DNA of 5,966 nt from Actinomycetes bacterium (lineage in GTDB: Bacteria > Actinomycetota > Acidimicrobiia > Acidimicrobiales > RAAP-2): contig JANXTQ010000217.1 in NCBI GenBank assembly GCA_025352305.1, positions 1-5,966 of the forward strand. The letters run 5' to 3'. Positions within the stretch are counted from its first letter, which is position 1, and every line of letters starts with the position of its first letter. This document shows, piece after piece, positions 5,313 through 5,966 of this stretch. Position numbers and translations under genes: made by a program. The notes beneath the pieces were generated by a model. It did no database searches. It had not been told where the DNA came from and saw only the letters and a program-made list of their open reading frames with translations.

Positions 5313-5966
5313 GTGAGCTGCGTTGTGCCCTACTCCTCTTGGCGCGTGACGACACAAGAAATTGACGACGTCATAAGTCAACGCCGTCGGCGCAGCGATT
5401 TGACTGTGTGGAACGGTCAGGTCTGCTATCTGGAAAACCTGGGCTCCGGGGGACAAAGTGTGTTGGTGCGTCACGGCGACGTTGTCGCAGAGGTCATTTC
5501 GACAACCGGCGTTGCCAGTTCGCTCAACGGATACGGGTCCCCGTGTTGGGCGCCCATTGATTCGAACCGGGCAGTTATTTTGCGCGCCGACGGAGGGGGC
5601 GTAGATCTCATTGATGCTCACGGGGCGATCCTTCGCAACGTCGAACTGCCCGCCGCGCTCGCCGCGGGGTATTTGCGACGCCGGCGCGACGGTTTCGTTG
5701 TACTTGTGGACTATGGACCTGAGATCGGCCGCGCGCTACTGCACTACGAACTGAGTGGCACCCTCGCCGAGATTTACCGCACGCGCAACCTCATGGGCGA
5801 TGTGGTTATTTCCGAGGACGCAGAGACAGTCGCGTGGCTCGAATGGTCTAGCGACTCAATGCCGTGGGAAAGTGCCCGGCTGGCCATTAGTTCGTTCGCG
5901 AGTTCACTGGATCCGCGCTTTGTCAACAGTGGAGACACGGCGGCGTCGCAGCCAACATTCGTCGGA
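5313..5966 (+). CDS. S9-family (prolyl oligopeptidase-like) peptidase, N-terminal part
   Basis: An open frame of 218 residues runs off the right edge; an in-frame stop at 5307-5309 bounds it on the left. It resembles the N-terminal beta-propeller of dipeptidyl aminopeptidase/acylaminoacyl-peptidase proteins. PYSSW (6-10) is followed by a repeated blade-like pattern: LTVWNGQVCYLENLGSGGQSVLVR (30-53), NGYGSPCWAP (72-81) and VDLIDAHG (97-104). WLEWSSDSMPWESARLAI at 175-192 matches the WLxWxxxxMPWxxxxL motif common in this group. The catalytic alpha/beta-hydrolase domain with its Ser-Asp-His triad would lie beyond the window. The protein would hydrolyse short peptides or acyl-peptides. No signal peptide is seen, so it is probably cytoplasmic. 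The GTG at 5313 is chosen for its -10 spacing; the GTG at 5325 is an alternative. The family call is moderately confident because only the propeller part is visible. Confidence 0.72.
   Translation, partial: MSCVVPYSSWRVTTQEIDDVISQRRRRSDLTVWNGQVCYLENLGSGGQSVLVRHGDVVAEVISTTGVASSLNGYGSPCWAPIDSNRAVILRADGGGVDLIDAHGAILRNVELPAALAAGYLRRRRDGFVVLVDYGPEIGRALLHYELSGTLAEIYRTRNLMGDVVISEDAETVAWLEWSSDSMPWESARLAISSFASSLDPRFVNSGDTAASQPTFVG

Noticed and set aside
5281..5355. 25-residue N-terminal extension of the acuI-like gene
   Set aside because: The extension is Arg/Ser-rich, has no counterpart in the family, would overlap the divergent peptidase gene, and lies over the likely promoters.
5362..5381. Inverted repeat TTGAC-N10-GTCAA inside the start of the peptidase gene
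   Set aside because: The arms are only five bases, occur within coding sequence and are expected by chance.

Overview
The window reads as a chromosomal segment of an actinobacterium (Actinomycetota). The base composition is moderately GC-rich by eye. The block pgsA-like, gcvH, garA-like FHA protein, MerR regulator, DUF151 nuclease follows the order of the Mycobacterium tuberculosis Rv1822 to Rv1829 region (pgsA2, gcvH, garA, Rv1828, Rv1829), as recalled from established knowledge. The weak Shine-Dalgarno signals, frequent GTG starts and -10-like hexamers placed 5 to 8 bases before start codons also fit an actinobacterium with many leaderless transcripts. A lineage outside the mycobacteria, such as Acidimicrobiia, is my inference and was not tested.

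Left part (1 to 3121, all + strand): the 3' end of korB (2-oxoglutarate:ferredoxin oxidoreductase beta subunit) overlaps or abuts a CDP-alcohol phosphatidyltransferase (pgsA-like). It is followed by gcvH (lipoyl carrier of the glycine cleavage system), a GarA-like FHA protein with an N-terminal zinc ribbon, and an FtsR/Rv1828-type MerR regulator that starts on a GTGA overlap. Gaps are 15 bases or less, so this could be one transcription unit. An internal promoter before gcvH is possible.

Middle (3122 to 4307, + strand): a 41-base gap carries a perfect inverted repeat and a -10-like hexamer just before the ATG of a DUF151 bifunctional nuclease. A second GTGA overlap leads into a membrane-anchored, Ser/Thr-linker, DUF4232-like extracytoplasmic protein.

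Right part (4294 to 5966): an AcuI/YhdH-type NADPH-dependent acrylyl-CoA reductase-like enzyme lies on the - strand and overlaps the DUF4232 gene tail to tail by 14 bases. Only 32 bases separate its start from a divergent + strand S9-family peptidase gene that runs off the right edge. This short gap carries two back-to-back -10-like elements.

The window is mainly conserved core actinobacterial metabolism and regulation. I see no mobile element, CRISPR array, tRNA or rRNA. The most noteworthy point is a GarA-type FHA regulator that lacks the usual N-terminal phospho-threonine motif, has a zinc ribbon in its place, and lies close to a 2-oxoglutarate-consuming enzyme. I did not find a convincing wholly new system.
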